NCBI RefSeq assembly: GCF_947253065.1
Contig: NZ_CAMXWS010000012.1
Span: forward strand, 1 to 56,278
Reading direction: 5' to 3'
DNA from: an uncultured Corynebacterium sp.
GTDB taxonomy: Bacteria; Actinomycetota; Actinomycetes; Mycobacteriales; Mycobacteriaceae
DNA length: 56,278 nt
The position numbers and the translations under genes were made by a program. Below the pieces are notes generated by a model. It ran no database searches. It saw only the letters and a list, made by a program, of their open reading frames with translations, and had not been told where the DNA came from. Of the stretch, positions 18,022-26,844 are shown piece by piece; position 1 is the stretch's first letter; the number at the start of each line of letters is the position of its first letter.

Positions 18022-18555
18022 CTAGCGGCCGGTGCCGGCGTAAACCACAGCGGGTTCATCGCCGCCGAGATCGAATTTCTCGTGGATCACGCGGGCTGCT
18101 TCTTCCATATCAGAACCGTTGACAACAGCGGTGATGCGGATCTCCGAGGTGTTCATCATGCCGATGTTGATGCCCTTGTCACGCAGTGCCTCGGTGAAAT
18201 CAGCGGTGACGCCCGGGTGGGACTTCATGCCCGCACCGACAAGGGAGACCTTGGCGATCTTGTCGTTGTAGGTGACGTCTTCCCAGCCCTCGTTCTTGAC
18301 CAGGTCGGTGAGCAGATCCATGCCGCGCGGACCGTCAGCGATCGGGAGGGTGAACGTAATGTCGGTGACGTTATCGCCCTGGGTGGAGGTGTTTTGCAGC
18401 ACCATGTCGATATTGATTTCCGCGTCTGCGAGCAGACGGAAGACCTTCGCGGCCTCGCCCGGCACATCGGGGATGCCAAATACGGTGATCTTTGCTTCGG
18501 AATCGTCGGTGGCGACACCGACCAGGACTGCTTCTTCCACGGGGATATCCTCCAT
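18022..18555 (-). CDS. Probable aspartokinase beta subunit (internal start in lysC)
   Basis: In-frame ATG at 18555 with CCGGAGCG directly upstream would give a 177-residue protein beginning MEDIPVEEAV that contains only the ACT regulatory domains. In C. glutamicum and Bacillus such internal initiation yields an alpha2beta2 enzyme (established knowledge). Here it is inferred from the conserved start context. Confidence 0.55.
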   Translation of the reverse strand: MEDIPVEEAVLVGVATDDSEAKITVFGIPDVPGEAAKVFRLLADAEINIDMVLQNTSTQGDNVTDITFTLPIADGPRGMDLLTDLVKNEGWEDVTYNDKIAKVSLVGAGMKSHPGVTADFTEALRDKGINIGMMNTSEIRITAVVNGSDMEEAARVIHEKFDLGGDEPAVVYAGTGR

Positions 18556-19287
18556 CGCTCCGGACACCAGCGTGCCCGTATCGTTGCTGTAAGACGAGCG
18601 TACTCGCATGGGAACATTAAATGCGCGGGCATATTCAACGCTGCGCAGGACAAGAATTTTCGAGCCAGACGCGGCGAGTTCGAGCATTTCTTCAAAGCAG
18701 AGGTGCTCAAGTTTCTTCGCGTCGGGGACGATGCGGGGGTCAGCGCTGTAGATGCCATCGACGTCCGAGTAGATCTCGCATTCATCAGCACCCAGTGCTG
18801 CGGCGAGCGCCACAGCGGTAGTGTCCGAACCGCCACGACCCAGGGTGGTCACGTCACGGGTTTCACGGTTGACGCCTTGGAAACCAGCGACGATCGCGAT
18901 CCTTCCAGCGTCGATCGCATCCTGCACGCGGCCCGGGGTGACCTCAAGAATGCGTGCATTGCCGTAACGCTCGGTGGTGATCACACCGGCCTGGGAGCCG
19001 GTGAAGGACTGCACCGGTGCGCCGAGCCCCGCGATCGCCATAGCAACCAGCGAATTAGAAATACGCTCGCCAGCCGTGAGCAGCATGTCCATTTCACGTG
19101 GCGGCGGGGTCGGGTTGACCTGTGCTGCCAGGTCCAGCAGCTCATCCGTGGTATCGCCCATTGCGGAGCAGACAACAACAACGTCGTTGCCGGCCTTATG
19201 CGTGGCCACGACTCGTTCCGCGACGGCACGAATTCGCTCCGCGCTCTCGAGCGAGGATCCTCCGTATTTCTGGACGATCAGTGCCAC
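18022..19287 (-). CDS. lysC: Aspartokinase, alpha subunit (with internal beta start)
   Basis: 421 residues from a GTG start at 19287, preceded by an AAAGGCGG ribosome site. This length equals that remembered for C. glutamicum LysC. It has KYGGSSLE at the N-terminus, the kinase region LGRGGSDTTAVALAAALGADECEIYSDVDG, and two C-terminal ACT domains that bind Lys/Thr for concerted feedback inhibition. It phosphorylates aspartate. An in-frame ATG at 18555 (MEDIPVEEAV), preceded by GGAG, matches the start of the separately made beta subunit in related species. Confidence 0.95.
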   Translation of the reverse strand: MALIVQKYGGSSLESAERIRAVAERVVATHKAGNDVVVVCSAMGDTTDELLDLAAQVNPTPPPREMDMLLTAGERISNSLVAMAIAGLGAPVQSFTGSQAGVITTERYGNARILEVTPGRVQDAIDAGRIAIVAGFQGVNRETRDVTTLGRGGSDTTAVALAAALGADECEIYSDVDGIYSADPRIVPDAKKLEHLCFEEMLELAASGSKILVLRSVEYARAFNVPMRVRSSYSNDTGTLVSGAMEDIPVEEAVLVGVATDDSEAKITVFGIPDVPGEAAKVFRLLADAEINIDMVLQNTSTQGDNVTDITFTLPIADGPRGMDLLTDLVKNEGWEDVTYNDKIAKVSLVGAGMKSHPGVTADFTEALRDKGINIGMMNTSEIRITAVVNGSDMEEAARVIHEKFDLGGDEPAVVYAGTGR

Positions 19288-19628
19288 CCTGGTCCGCCTT
19301 TCAGTCAACGTGTCAGTTAAGGGACAAATAAATTCTATGAGGTTTTCTCAGTGGCGCGTTCGACGCGACTCGTGTCTTCATGGAAGACCGATTAGCCCCC
19401 AAAGGGACTGTCAGCCGCTGGATGCATCGTCCGCACAGACCGTTTTACAGGTTAAGCCAGATAAAGCAGATCTGTATAGAACTATATTCTGCAGTGCCAG
19501 GGCCACACCGAAGACATTCCTGGAACAAATCTGCATTTACCACTGGTTTCACCACCACTGTGGGCTTTCCAACACACCCCATCCCGGTCAAGTGCACTGA
19601 GCCGAATCAAGACGAGTGACCAACTACT
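19288..19628. promoter_or_regulatory. lysC / DMT-gene divergent intergenic region
   Basis: 341 bp. An imperfect dyad spans 19466-19494 (GCAGATCTGTATAG...CTATATTCTGC). It provides a TATAGA-like and a TATAGT-like hexamer on opposite strands, so it may hold divergent promoters. I see no lysine riboswitch aptamer and no leader peptide for lysC. Confidence 0.35.
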
Positions 19629-20504
19629 ATGATCCGGGTGCACAACAACGCCCTCGCCGTCTTCTTCGCGTTCGCCTCTGCGCTGACGATCGCGATCGGC
19701 ACTGTGTGGCGCCACCAGATCGTGCTGCGCTACAACGCACAACGAGCAAAGGAAAAAGGACAGGAAAGCTCTGGTGGAGCGATAGGCGCGGTCAAACGCC
19801 CTACATGGTGGCTGTCTTTATCTTTGGCGTGGCTCGCCTATGGCTTCCAGGCAGTGGCACTGGCGTTTGGCACCTTGTTGGTGGTGCAGCCGGTCTTGGT
19901 TCTCTCTTTGTTATTGACGTTGGTGCTTTCAGCGAAAGTGGAGCGCCGCAAGATGGAGATTGATGAGTCCTTCTGGGCCACGGTTCTCACTGTCGCGGTC
20001 GGCGTGTTGGTGGTGTTGGGTAGGCCGGAGCCGGGGGCACGGGAGGCGTCGATAAGCGAATGGCTCATTGCTGTCGGTGCGGGCGTTGTGGTGATGACCG
20101 TGACCGCGGTGGTGGCAAAGCAGCAGGGATCTGTCATGCGCGCGTTTTTGCTGGGTGCGATTTGTGGCGCGATTTTTGGTTATCTCGCGGTGTTTTCAAA
20201 GACGACTGTGGATGCTTTCGTGCGTGGCGGTATTCCTGAGCTAGTGACTACGTGGCCACTGTATGCGCTGCTCGCCGCCGCTGTAGTAGGCACGATCGTG
20301 CAGCAATATGCATTCAGCGCGGGCAATTTATCGCGGTCTCTGCCCGCAATGAAGATTTTTGAGCCACTGCTCGCTTACGCCTTGGGCATGACCCTGCTCG
20401 GTGAGACGTTCACCGTGTCAGGTGTGTGGGGTTGGGGCCTGATGGCGCTCGCTGTCACCGCGATGTTCGTGGCTACTTTTTTCTTGTCGCGGAAGCCCGC
20501 CTAA
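19629..20504 (+). CDS. DMT-superfamily transporter
   Basis: 291 residues with about nine hydrophobic helices and a small-residue-rich pattern typical of the drug/metabolite transporter superfamily. One EamA-like half ends in GEPFLAY-like FEPLLAYALGMTLLGETF, the family signature for the last helices. The ATG is the only good start and has no clear ribosome site. The substrate is unknown. It sits between lysC and leuA, so an amino-acid-related export role is possible but not shown. A CGTCGATAAGC copy lies at 20047-20057. Confidence 0.8.
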   Translation: MIRVHNNALAVFFAFASALTIAIGTVWRHQIVLRYNAQRAKEKGQESSGGAIGAVKRPTWWLSLSLAWLAYGFQAVALAFGTLLVVQPVLVLSLLLTLVLSAKVERRKMEIDESFWATVLTVAVGVLVVLGRPEPGAREASISEWLIAVGAGVVVMTVTAVVAKQQGSVMRAFLLGAICGAIFGYLAVFSKTTVDAFVRGGIPELVTTWPLYALLAAAVVGTIVQQYAFSAGNLSRSLPAMKIFEPLLAYALGMTLLGETFTVSGVWGWGLMALAVTAMFVATFFLSRKPA

Positions 20505-20590
20505 GAATTTCCTCGTCGCTAATCCCACTAGATGGAACAAGCTAACCCTAAATATGGGCACCCGCCACGCACTTAGCTACGATGTGAACC

Positions 20591-20668
20591 ATGTCATTGA
20601 CGATCACGCTGCGTGCAGCAACTCACCTTCCGGGAGCTGCCCTACTTCTGCGCCGCGGCGGGTTCTAG
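20591..20668 (+). CDS. leuA leader peptide
   Basis: A 25-residue ORF (MSLTITLRAATHLPGAALLL, then RRGGF) with six leucines, including three tandem Leu codons CTA-CTT-CTG at 20642-20650. It ends upstream of a terminator and leuA. Leucine-rich leader peptides of this type precede leuA in other corynebacteria (established). Ribosome stalling at the Leu codons when charged tRNA-Leu is scarce would raise leuA expression. Confidence 0.9.
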   Translation: MSLTITLRAATHLPGAALLLRRGGF

Positions 20669-20678
20669 GCCAACGTTT

Positions 20679-20730
20679 CACGGCCGGCGCCCCGTCGCGG
20701 AGTTTCGCATGCCGGCCGTGCATTTCTTTT
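20679..20730 (+). terminator. leuA attenuator terminator
   Basis: A 10-bp perfect stem CACGGCCGGC (20679-20688) with GCCGGCCGTG (20711-20720) is followed by CATTTCTTTT. A competing stem is available: CCGCGGCGGG (20653-20662, end of leader ORF) can pair with CCCGTCGCGG (20691-20700) with one mismatch. A second long-range helix joins GGTTCTAGG (20661-20669) and CCTAGAACC (20743-20751). Confidence 0.88.
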
Positions 20731-20773
20731 ACAGACATCACCCCTAGAACCTCAGCAAAGGATTTTCAAAGCT

Positions 20774-22591
20774 ATGACCCCGTCTGATGCACACATCGCA
20801 GCCCCTGCAGAAACTCGCAAGCCGAATGGCCCACGCAACGAAGGCCAGCCCGCATGGAATATGCAGCGCGGCTCATCAATGCCGTTTGAGCGCTACCTGC
20901 CGTTTGCTAAAGAGGTAGAAGACATCACGCTGCCGGACCGCACGTGGCCGGACAAGAAGATCACTGTCGCACCGCAGTGGTGCGCGGTGGATCTGCGTGA
21001 CGGCAACCAGGCGTTGATCGACCCGATGAGCCCAGAGCGCAAGCGTCGCATGTTCAAGCTGCTCGTGGAAATGGGCTACAAGGAGATCGAGGTCGGTTTC
21101 CCCTCCGCATCCCAGACGGACTTCGACTTCGTGCGCGAGATCATCGAAGAGAACATGATCCCGGAGGACGTGACCATTCAGGTGCTGGTTCAGGCGCGTG
21201 AGCACCTGATCCGCCGCACGTTTGAGGCGTGTGCTGGCGCACCGCGCGTGATCGTGCACTTCTACAATTCCACCTCGAAACTGCAGCGTGAGGTGGTCTT
21301 CCGTAAGGACCAAGCCGCGATCAAGAAGCTGGCCACCGATGCCGCTGAGTTGATCAAGACCGTGGCCAAGGACTACCCGGACACCCACTGGCGCTGGGAG
21401 TACTCCCCGGAATCCTTCACCGGCACTGAGCTGGACTTCGCCGTCGATGTATGCGACGCAGTCGTAGACATCATGGAGGCAACCCCCGAGGACCCGATGA
21501 TCATCAACCTGCCGGCCACGGTGGAAATGATCAGCCCGAATGTCTATGCCGATTCGATCGAGTGGATGCACCGCAACTTCAAAAAGCGCGATTCCATCAT
21601 CTTGTCGCTGCACCCGCACAATGACCGTGGTGAAGGCATCGCGGCAGCGGAGCTCGGATACATGGCTGGTGCTGACCGTATCGAGGGCTGCTTGTTCGGC
21701 AATGGCGAGCGCACCGGCAACGTCGACCTGGTCACCCTGGGCCTGAACATGCTGACCCAGGGTGTGGACCCGCAGATTGATTTCTCCGATATCGCAGGCA
21801 TCCGCGAGACCGTGGAGTACTGCAACCAGCTGCGTGTTCCGGAGCGCCACCCGTACGGCGGCGAGTTGGTGTTCACCGCGTTTTCTGGTTCGCACCAGGA
21901 CGCGATCAACAAGGGCCTCGACGCACTGGCCCAGAAGGTACGCCCGGATGCCAATTCCACCGATGTTGCTTGGGAAGAGCTGCGCGAAACAGTCTGGGAA
22001 GTCCCGTACCTGCCGATCGACCCGAAGGACGTGGGCCGCGACTACGAAGCAGTCATCCGCGTCAATTCCCAGTCCGGCAAGGGCGGCGTCGCTTACATCA
22101 TGAAGACCGACCACGGCATCAACCTGCCCAAGGAAATGCAGGCAGAGTTCTCCTCCACCGTCCAAGCAATCACGGATTCCGAGGGCGGCGAGGTCAACTC
22201 CAAGAACATGTGGGATGTCTTCGCTGGCGAGTATCTGGACTTGGATAACCAGCTTGAGCTGACCAATCTGCACGTCAATGCCGCAGAGAGCGATGACGAG
22301 GAATCCACGGTCACCGCCAAGGTTGTCTTTGAGGGCACCGAGCGTGAGATCACCGGCGCGGGCAACGGCCCGATCGCAGCATTCGCGGACGCATTGCGTT
22401 CACTGGGCCTGACTTATGAGGTCAAGGACTACCGCCAGCAGGCGCGTACCTCCGGCGGCGATGCTGACGCAGCCTGCTTCATTTACAGCGAAGTCAATGG
22501 CTCCACAGCCTGGGGTGTTGGCATTGCAGGGTCCACAACACGTGCCTCGATCAAGGCAATGGTGTCCGCGGTGAACCGTGCACTGGATTAA
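20774..22591 (+). CDS. leuA: 2-isopropylmalate synthase
   Basis: 605 residues, the long actinobacterial LeuA (C. glutamicum form about 616). It condenses acetyl-CoA with 2-oxoisovalerate, the first step of leucine synthesis. The TIM-barrel domain shows LRDGNQALIDPM, VGFPSASQTDFDFVR, and the metal histidines in LHPHNDRGEG. The C-terminal part after residue about 430 is the LeuA allosteric domain, which binds leucine. The ATG is 105 bp after the leader peptide stop, and AAAGGA lies about 11 nt before it. It is controlled by the upstream attenuator. Confidence 0.96.
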   Translation: MTPSDAHIAAPAETRKPNGPRNEGQPAWNMQRGSSMPFERYLPFAKEVEDITLPDRTWPDKKITVAPQWCAVDLRDGNQALIDPMSPERKRRMFKLLVEMGYKEIEVGFPSASQTDFDFVREIIEENMIPEDVTIQVLVQAREHLIRRTFEACAGAPRVIVHFYNSTSKLQREVVFRKDQAAIKKLATDAAELIKTVAKDYPDTHWRWEYSPESFTGTELDFAVDVCDAVVDIMEATPEDPMIINLPATVEMISPNVYADSIEWMHRNFKKRDSIILSLHPHNDRGEGIAAAELGYMAGADRIEGCLFGNGERTGNVDLVTLGLNMLTQGVDPQIDFSDIAGIRETVEYCNQLRVPERHPYGGELVFTAFSGSHQDAINKGLDALAQKVRPDANSTDVAWEELRETVWEVPYLPIDPKDVGRDYEAVIRVNSQSGKGGVAYIMKTDHGINLPKEMQAEFSSTVQAITDSEGGEVNSKNMWDVFAGEYLDLDNQLELTNLHVNAAESDDEESTVTAKVVFEGTEREITGAGNGPIAAFADALRSLGLTYEVKDYRQQARTSGGDADAACFIYSEVNGSTAWGVGIAGSTTRASIKAMVSAVNRALD

Positions 22592-22652
22592 TTTCCCTGT
22601 TCAGTACTAATCTTCTCTTGGGATGCACTGCGTTGTTTAAGAGGAGATCAGC

Positions 22653-23645
22653 ATGACTAGGCACGATGCCGCTAGCGGCCACGCTGATCATTCGCCGTAC
22701 GCACAAAACGTATGGCTTCCTTCAGGCACGCAGCGCACAGTGCTTATCGACGACGCCGCTACCCCCTCCCCCGACGGTACCCCCGCGGCGGTGGAGGTCG
22801 GTTTCGACCCGGCTGGTGAGGTCGTGGCGCGTATCGGTGGTGAGTTCCTCGGCGAATTCGATCCTGATACCGCCACGGAACTCGGGCCTTCTCTTCGCTT
22901 GTTGGAAAGTCGCGGGATCAGCGCGCTGGCCCACGGTACGTTCACCACGGTGGATGGCCAGCCCGCTGTGATCGTTCACGCTGATCCACTTGGTCCAGCG
23001 CGTCACCGTGCGGAAGATCCAGATACCGAGCCGTTCCCGGCTACGGAGTCTTTCGCGGCTGATGAGGAAGCTGAGGCGGCAGCTCGTGCTGCTGATGCGA
23101 GTGCCGCTTCTCGCGCGACGGCGTCGCGCAACGCACGGAAGTCGTCCGCTTCGCCTTTGCCGATTGTCGCTGTGCTGGCTTCAGCTTTGACGATCGGTGC
23201 AGTCGGTGTGATCGGCTATTCCGTGGGCACAACTGAGAAGGGCCATGACATGACCGCATTCATGCGGTCGAATAATGACACCGCTACGAGCTCTTCTGCT
23301 CAGTCCTCTTCGTCGGCAACAAAAGAGAGCACTACGAAGTCCTCCACGCCCGATACGCCCACGTCTTCTGCTGCCTCCGAGCCGTCGGCTCCAACTATCA
23401 GTACACACGTCGTGGAAGCACCGTCCGTGCCCGCAGAACCCGTTTATTCAGGACCTGCTACACCAGCCGCGCCCGCTGCACCGCCAGTGGTCCAGGCCCC
23501 CGCGCCTACACCGGCACCAGCGCCAGCACCAGCCCCTGCCCCGGCACCAGCACCAGCCCCGGCACCAGCATCTGAGGCACCCGCAGACCGTGACACAGGC
23601 AATCAGGCCCCACAACCACAACCGCTTTTCGAGCTCCAATGGTAA
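22653..23645 (+). CDS. Single-pass membrane protein with Ala/Pro-rich tail
   Basis: 330 residues behind an AGAGGAG ribosome site. A cytoplasmic N-terminal region of about 175 residues includes DPAGEVVARIGGEFLGEFDPDTA. One transmembrane helix lies near 178-198. Outside is a Ser/Thr-rich spacer and then a low-complexity PAPAPA-type repeat (about 275-310), likely a stiff spacer through the cell wall. No LPXTG motif. The stop overlaps the start of the next gene by 7 bp, indicating coupling with the DnaQ-like protein. Function unknown. Confidence 0.75.
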   Translation: MTRHDAASGHADHSPYAQNVWLPSGTQRTVLIDDAATPSPDGTPAAVEVGFDPAGEVVARIGGEFLGEFDPDTATELGPSLRLLESRGISALAHGTFTTVDGQPAVIVHADPLGPARHRAEDPDTEPFPATESFAADEEAEAAARAADASAASRATASRNARKSSASPLPIVAVLASALTIGAVGVIGYSVGTTEKGHDMTAFMRSNNDTATSSSAQSSSSATKESTTKSSTPDTPTSSAASEPSAPTISTHVVEAPSVPAEPVYSGPATPAAPAAPPVVQAPAPTPAPAPAPAPAPAPAPAPAPASEAPADRDTGNQAPQPQPLFELQW

Positions 23646-24742
23646 ATCCCGATAATCGCGACGAGCGCGTAACTACACACCCCTCCCCCGGCGCTAACCC
23701 GACCCAGGAATCGGCGCCGCAGGAACCGAACCTGACTGAAAAATTCCCCTTCGCGGCGTTCACAGCTCAGACCACGAATATCCATCCCAGCAGCGGACGG
23801 CTGGTCACGCTCGATGGTGTCGCATTCGATGAATCCGGGGTCGTCGGCGAAGAATTCCACGCGGTTTTCAATGTCGGCGGCGATCCGGGCCCACTGCACA
23901 CGCATGGGGTGCCGCGCAATGATTTCGAGCGCGCTGCGAAATTCTCCCGGCATTTGAAAAAGCTGGATCGCTTCATCGACGGTCGCACCCTCGTTGTTCA
24001 CGATGCACCGCTGGTGTGGGGTTTTCTCGTGTCTGAGGCGCGCCGCGCGATGAATGCGGCGGCGCGGGCGAATAGGTCACGGAATCGTCGTCAAGGCCGC
24101 CGCAGGCAACGCGTGGGGCACGTGCCACGCCCCGAAAAGATCGTGGATACGCTCGCCACCGTGCGCAAACAAGGCGCCGTGCTTATCGACGAACGCCTCG
24201 AAGCCGTCGCCTCCCTTTCCGGCGTGGTTGTTCCTCCCGCACAAGCATCGGTTGAGCGAGCCGCACGCCCGGAGGAAGAGACCTCTCGTGAGCGCACCTT
24301 GGCCCTTGTCAGCCTCTACTTGGCGCTCGAGCAAGCGGGCCCGTTGGCGCACCGCACCCCCGATGAGCTCGCCCCCGACCGGTTCGGGCTGCAGCGTTCC
24401 CGCATCCGCGTCGATGCTGAAAAAGCTGCCGCACAACACGGCAACCCCGGCCAATTCACCGACAAATCGGGCTTGCGCGCCGGCATGGAAATCGTGGTGT
24501 CTGATGACATTCGGGCTGAGCATGATGAGCTGATCGAAGCGATCCTCGAACTGGAAATGACCTACGCGGAAAAGCTCACCCGCGAGACCTCCCTAGTTGT
24601 CACGAATGCCACCGGCGACCCCGATGACCTGCGCGGCAAGGCAATGCATGCGCAACGCAAGGGCATTCCGCTACTGAGTGATGAGCAATTCCTCGATGCC
24701 GTGCGCTCTGAACGCGAAGTACGTGCGGCGCGCAACGCTTAA
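23639..24742 (+). CDS. DnaQ-like exonuclease-fold protein with BRCT-like end
   Basis: 367 residues. Residues about 40-145 follow the DEDD exonuclease layout (GRLVTLDGVAFDESG, FHAVFNVGGDPGPLHTHGV, then VVHDAPLVWGFL). The first catalytic DxE appears replaced by AFTAQTT, so exonuclease activity is doubtful. A basic linker (RSRNRRQGRRRQR) follows. The last about 70 residues (SLVVTNATGDPDDLRGKAMHAQRKGIPLLSDEQF) look like a BRCT domain. Syntenic genes in this genus are annotated as a DNA polymerase III epsilon subunit; a repair or structural role is more cautious. Confidence 0.7.
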   Translation: MVNPDNRDERVTTHPSPGANPTQESAPQEPNLTEKFPFAAFTAQTTNIHPSSGRLVTLDGVAFDESGVVGEEFHAVFNVGGDPGPLHTHGVPRNDFERAAKFSRHLKKLDRFIDGRTLVVHDAPLVWGFLVSEARRAMNAAARANRSRNRRQGRRRQRVGHVPRPEKIVDTLATVRKQGAVLIDERLEAVASLSGVVVPPAQASVERAARPEEETSRERTLALVSLYLALEQAGPLAHRTPDELAPDRFGLQRSRIRVDAEKAAAQHGNPGQFTDKSGLRAGMEIVVSDDIRAEHDELIEAILELEMTYAEKLTRETSLVVTNATGDPDDLRGKAMHAQRKGIPLLSDEQFLDAVRSEREVRAARNA

Positions 24743-24806
24743 AGCACAGGCTTCAACCGCTTGTTCTTGTGCGAACTGCACGTATTGATGAACTAGGGTT
24801 TAGCCC

Positions 24807-26114
24807 ATGAATTCAAGCACAACCGGTCCGAATGGCCGGGCGGGCAAGGCAGGCCTGCTGAAGCGTCTGCGCAGTACAACAGCCGTAACTGCAGCGAAAT
24901 TGGCCACGAAGGCCTCGCGCGCAACCGGACGCGGCGCTGGTGGCATGATCGGCGGTCTCATCGCCGGTGCGATCGACCCTGGCATTCTTGAACGCCTCGG
25001 CGGCGGGCGCCCTGCAGTGCTGGTCACTGGCACGAACGGCAAGTCCACCACGACCCGCATGCTCGCTGGCGCAATCGAAACGACGCACACTGTTGCCACC
25101 AATGAAGGTGGCGACAACATGGACGCTGGCATTATCTCCGCGCTCCTCGCCGGCGAAAAGGCCTCGCACGTAGTCCTCGAGGTCGATGAACTGCACGTCC
25201 CCTCCGTGGCCGACAAACTCAATCCGACGGCTCTCGTCTTGCTCAACCTCACGCGCGATCAGCTCGACCGCGTGGGTGAGATCAACTCCATCGAGCGCGC
25301 CCTGCGCGGCACGGTTGAAGCGCATCCGGACATGACCGTCATCGCAAATTGCGACGATGTCCTAGTCACCTCCGTTGCCTTCGACGCACCCAATGTCGTG
25401 TGGGTTTCTGCCGGTCCGGGTTGGGTCGGCGATTCCGTGTCCAACCCTCGCGGCAGCGGCCACATCGTGCGCACCGATGATGACTGGTACGCCACCAAAC
25501 CGCTTGCCGACGGCCGCGAGTTCCGCCGCCCCACCCCCCAGTGGACCGTCACCGATGAGGGGCTGACCGGCCCCGATGGCACCACAGTCCCGCTGAATCT
25601 CGCGCTGCCCGGCCGCGCCAACCGCGGCAATGCGGCGCAGGCAATCGCGGCGGCGGTGGAGGCTTTCGGCGTCGATAAGCAAGCTGCTCTTGAAGCCGCT
25701 GAGCGTGTCGACGATGTCGCCGGACGCTACACCACCATCTCCTGGAATGGCCGCGAGGTGCACCTGCTTTTAGCGAAGAATCCCGCCGGCTGGCAAGAAG
25801 CATTGTCCATGGTTGACCGCGAGGCTGATGGCCTGGTCATCGCCGTGAACGGCCAGGAAGGCGACGGCGCTGACCTGTCGTGGCTGTGGGATGTCCGCTT
25901 CGAAGAATTCGAAAATATTGCGGTCAAAGCTTCCGGCGAGCGTGGCACTGACCTTGCTGTCCGTCTGCTCTACGCCGGAATTGAACACGAGCTCATTCAC
26001 GATCCGCTCAAGGCTATCGCCGCGTGCCCGCCCGGACGCGTTGAGGTGCTGGCGAATTACACCGCGCTACTCAATTTGAAGAATGCGCTGGCTAAGGAGG
26101 TCTCCCATGGCTAA
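24807..26114 (+). CDS. murT: Lipid II isoglutaminyl synthase, ligase subunit MurT
   Basis: 435 residues, Mur-ligase family with the P-loop TGTNGKSTTTRM, the EVDELHVP aspartate-rich segment and LNLTRDQLDRVGEIN. A C-terminal DUF1727 domain contacts GatD. MurT activates the D-glutamate of lipid II for amidation by GatD-derived ammonia. The Cys4 zinc ribbon of the Staphylococcus enzyme is absent here, in line with mycobacterial MurT as I recall it. It overlaps gatD by 8 bp, so the two are coupled. Confidence 0.93.
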   Translation: MNSSTTGPNGRAGKAGLLKRLRSTTAVTAAKLATKASRATGRGAGGMIGGLIAGAIDPGILERLGGGRPAVLVTGTNGKSTTTRMLAGAIETTHTVATNEGGDNMDAGIISALLAGEKASHVVLEVDELHVPSVADKLNPTALVLLNLTRDQLDRVGEINSIERALRGTVEAHPDMTVIANCDDVLVTSVAFDAPNVVWVSAGPGWVGDSVSNPRGSGHIVRTDDDWYATKPLADGREFRRPTPQWTVTDEGLTGPDGTTVPLNLALPGRANRGNAAQAIAAAVEAFGVDKQAALEAAERVDDVAGRYTTISWNGREVHLLLAKNPAGWQEALSMVDREADGLVIAVNGQEGDGADLSWLWDVRFEEFENIAVKASGERGTDLAVRLLYAGIEHELIHDPLKAIAACPPGRVEVLANYTALLNLKNALAKEVSHG

Positions 26115-26826
26115 TGCGATCACGATCGGCCTGATTCTCCCCGACGTACTGGGCACCTACGGCGACGACGGCAACGCGCTTGTCCTGCGTGGTCGTGCTC
26201 GCATGCGTGGCATTGATGCGGAGATCCTGCCCATCAAGCTCGGCGAAGCGGTCCCTGAAGACCTGTCCGCCTACACGCTTGGCGGTGGCGAGGACAGCGC
26301 GCAAGTGCTCGCCGCGGAGCACCTCATCGCCGACAAGGGCCTTGCCCGCGCCGCTGCGAACGGTCGCCCGATTTTCGCTGTATGCGCCGGCCTTCAGGTC
26401 CTCGGCGAAAGCTTCCGCGCCCACGGCAAAGAAGTCGCGGGGCTTGGACTTATCGACGCTACAACCACCCCCCTTCCTTCCCGCGCCATCGGCGAGGTCA
26501 CCTCGAATCCAACGAAAGCCGGGATCACCCAAGAACTGACACAGCCGCTGTCAGGGTTTGAAAATCACCTGGGTGGCACTGTGCTGGGTGCTGACGCTTC
26601 CCCGCTGGGATCAGTCACCACTGGTCACGGTAACGGTGAAGGGAGCGCCGAGGGTGCTGTGCAAGGCAGTGTGATTGCTACCTACATGCATGGTCCGGCA
26701 CTTGCCCGGAACCCCGAGCTGGCCGATCTGATTCTGGCTCAAGCCATGGGCATTTCCTTGGCTGATCTTGAGCCGTTGGAACTGCCCGTCATTGATCGCC
26801 TGCGCCTCGAGCGCATGGGGCGTTAA
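26107..26826 (+). CDS. gatD: Lipid II isoglutaminyl synthase, glutaminase subunit GatD
   Basis: 239 residues of the CobB/CobQ-like class I glutamine amidotransferase fold. The nucleophile cysteine is in IFAVCAGLQVLGE, and the catalytic histidine is probably in TYMHGPALARNPELAD. It supplies ammonia to MurT for amidation of the peptidoglycan stem glutamate. The start at 26107 is fixed by a textbook AAGGAGG 6 nt upstream, inside the end of murT. A 10/11 copy of the repeated 11-mer lies at 26449-26458. Confidence 0.93.
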   Translation: MANAITIGLILPDVLGTYGDDGNALVLRGRARMRGIDAEILPIKLGEAVPEDLSAYTLGGGEDSAQVLAAEHLIADKGLARAAANGRPIFAVCAGLQVLGESFRAHGKEVAGLGLIDATTTPLPSRAIGEVTSNPTKAGITQELTQPLSGFENHLGGTVLGADASPLGSVTTGHGNGEGSAEGAVQGSVIATYMHGPALARNPELADLILAQAMGISLADLEPLELPVIDRLRLERMGR

Positions 26827-26844
26827 AGCCTTGAGAAAGAGCCG

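Noticed and set aside
19288..19628. Lysine riboswitch upstream of lysC
   Set aside because: No L-box conserved core or terminator/antiterminator pair was found in the leader.
23448..23639. Cys/Arg-rich antisense frame in the Pro/Ala-repeat gene
   Set aside because: Caused by reading the PAPA repeat on the opposite strand; no start context.
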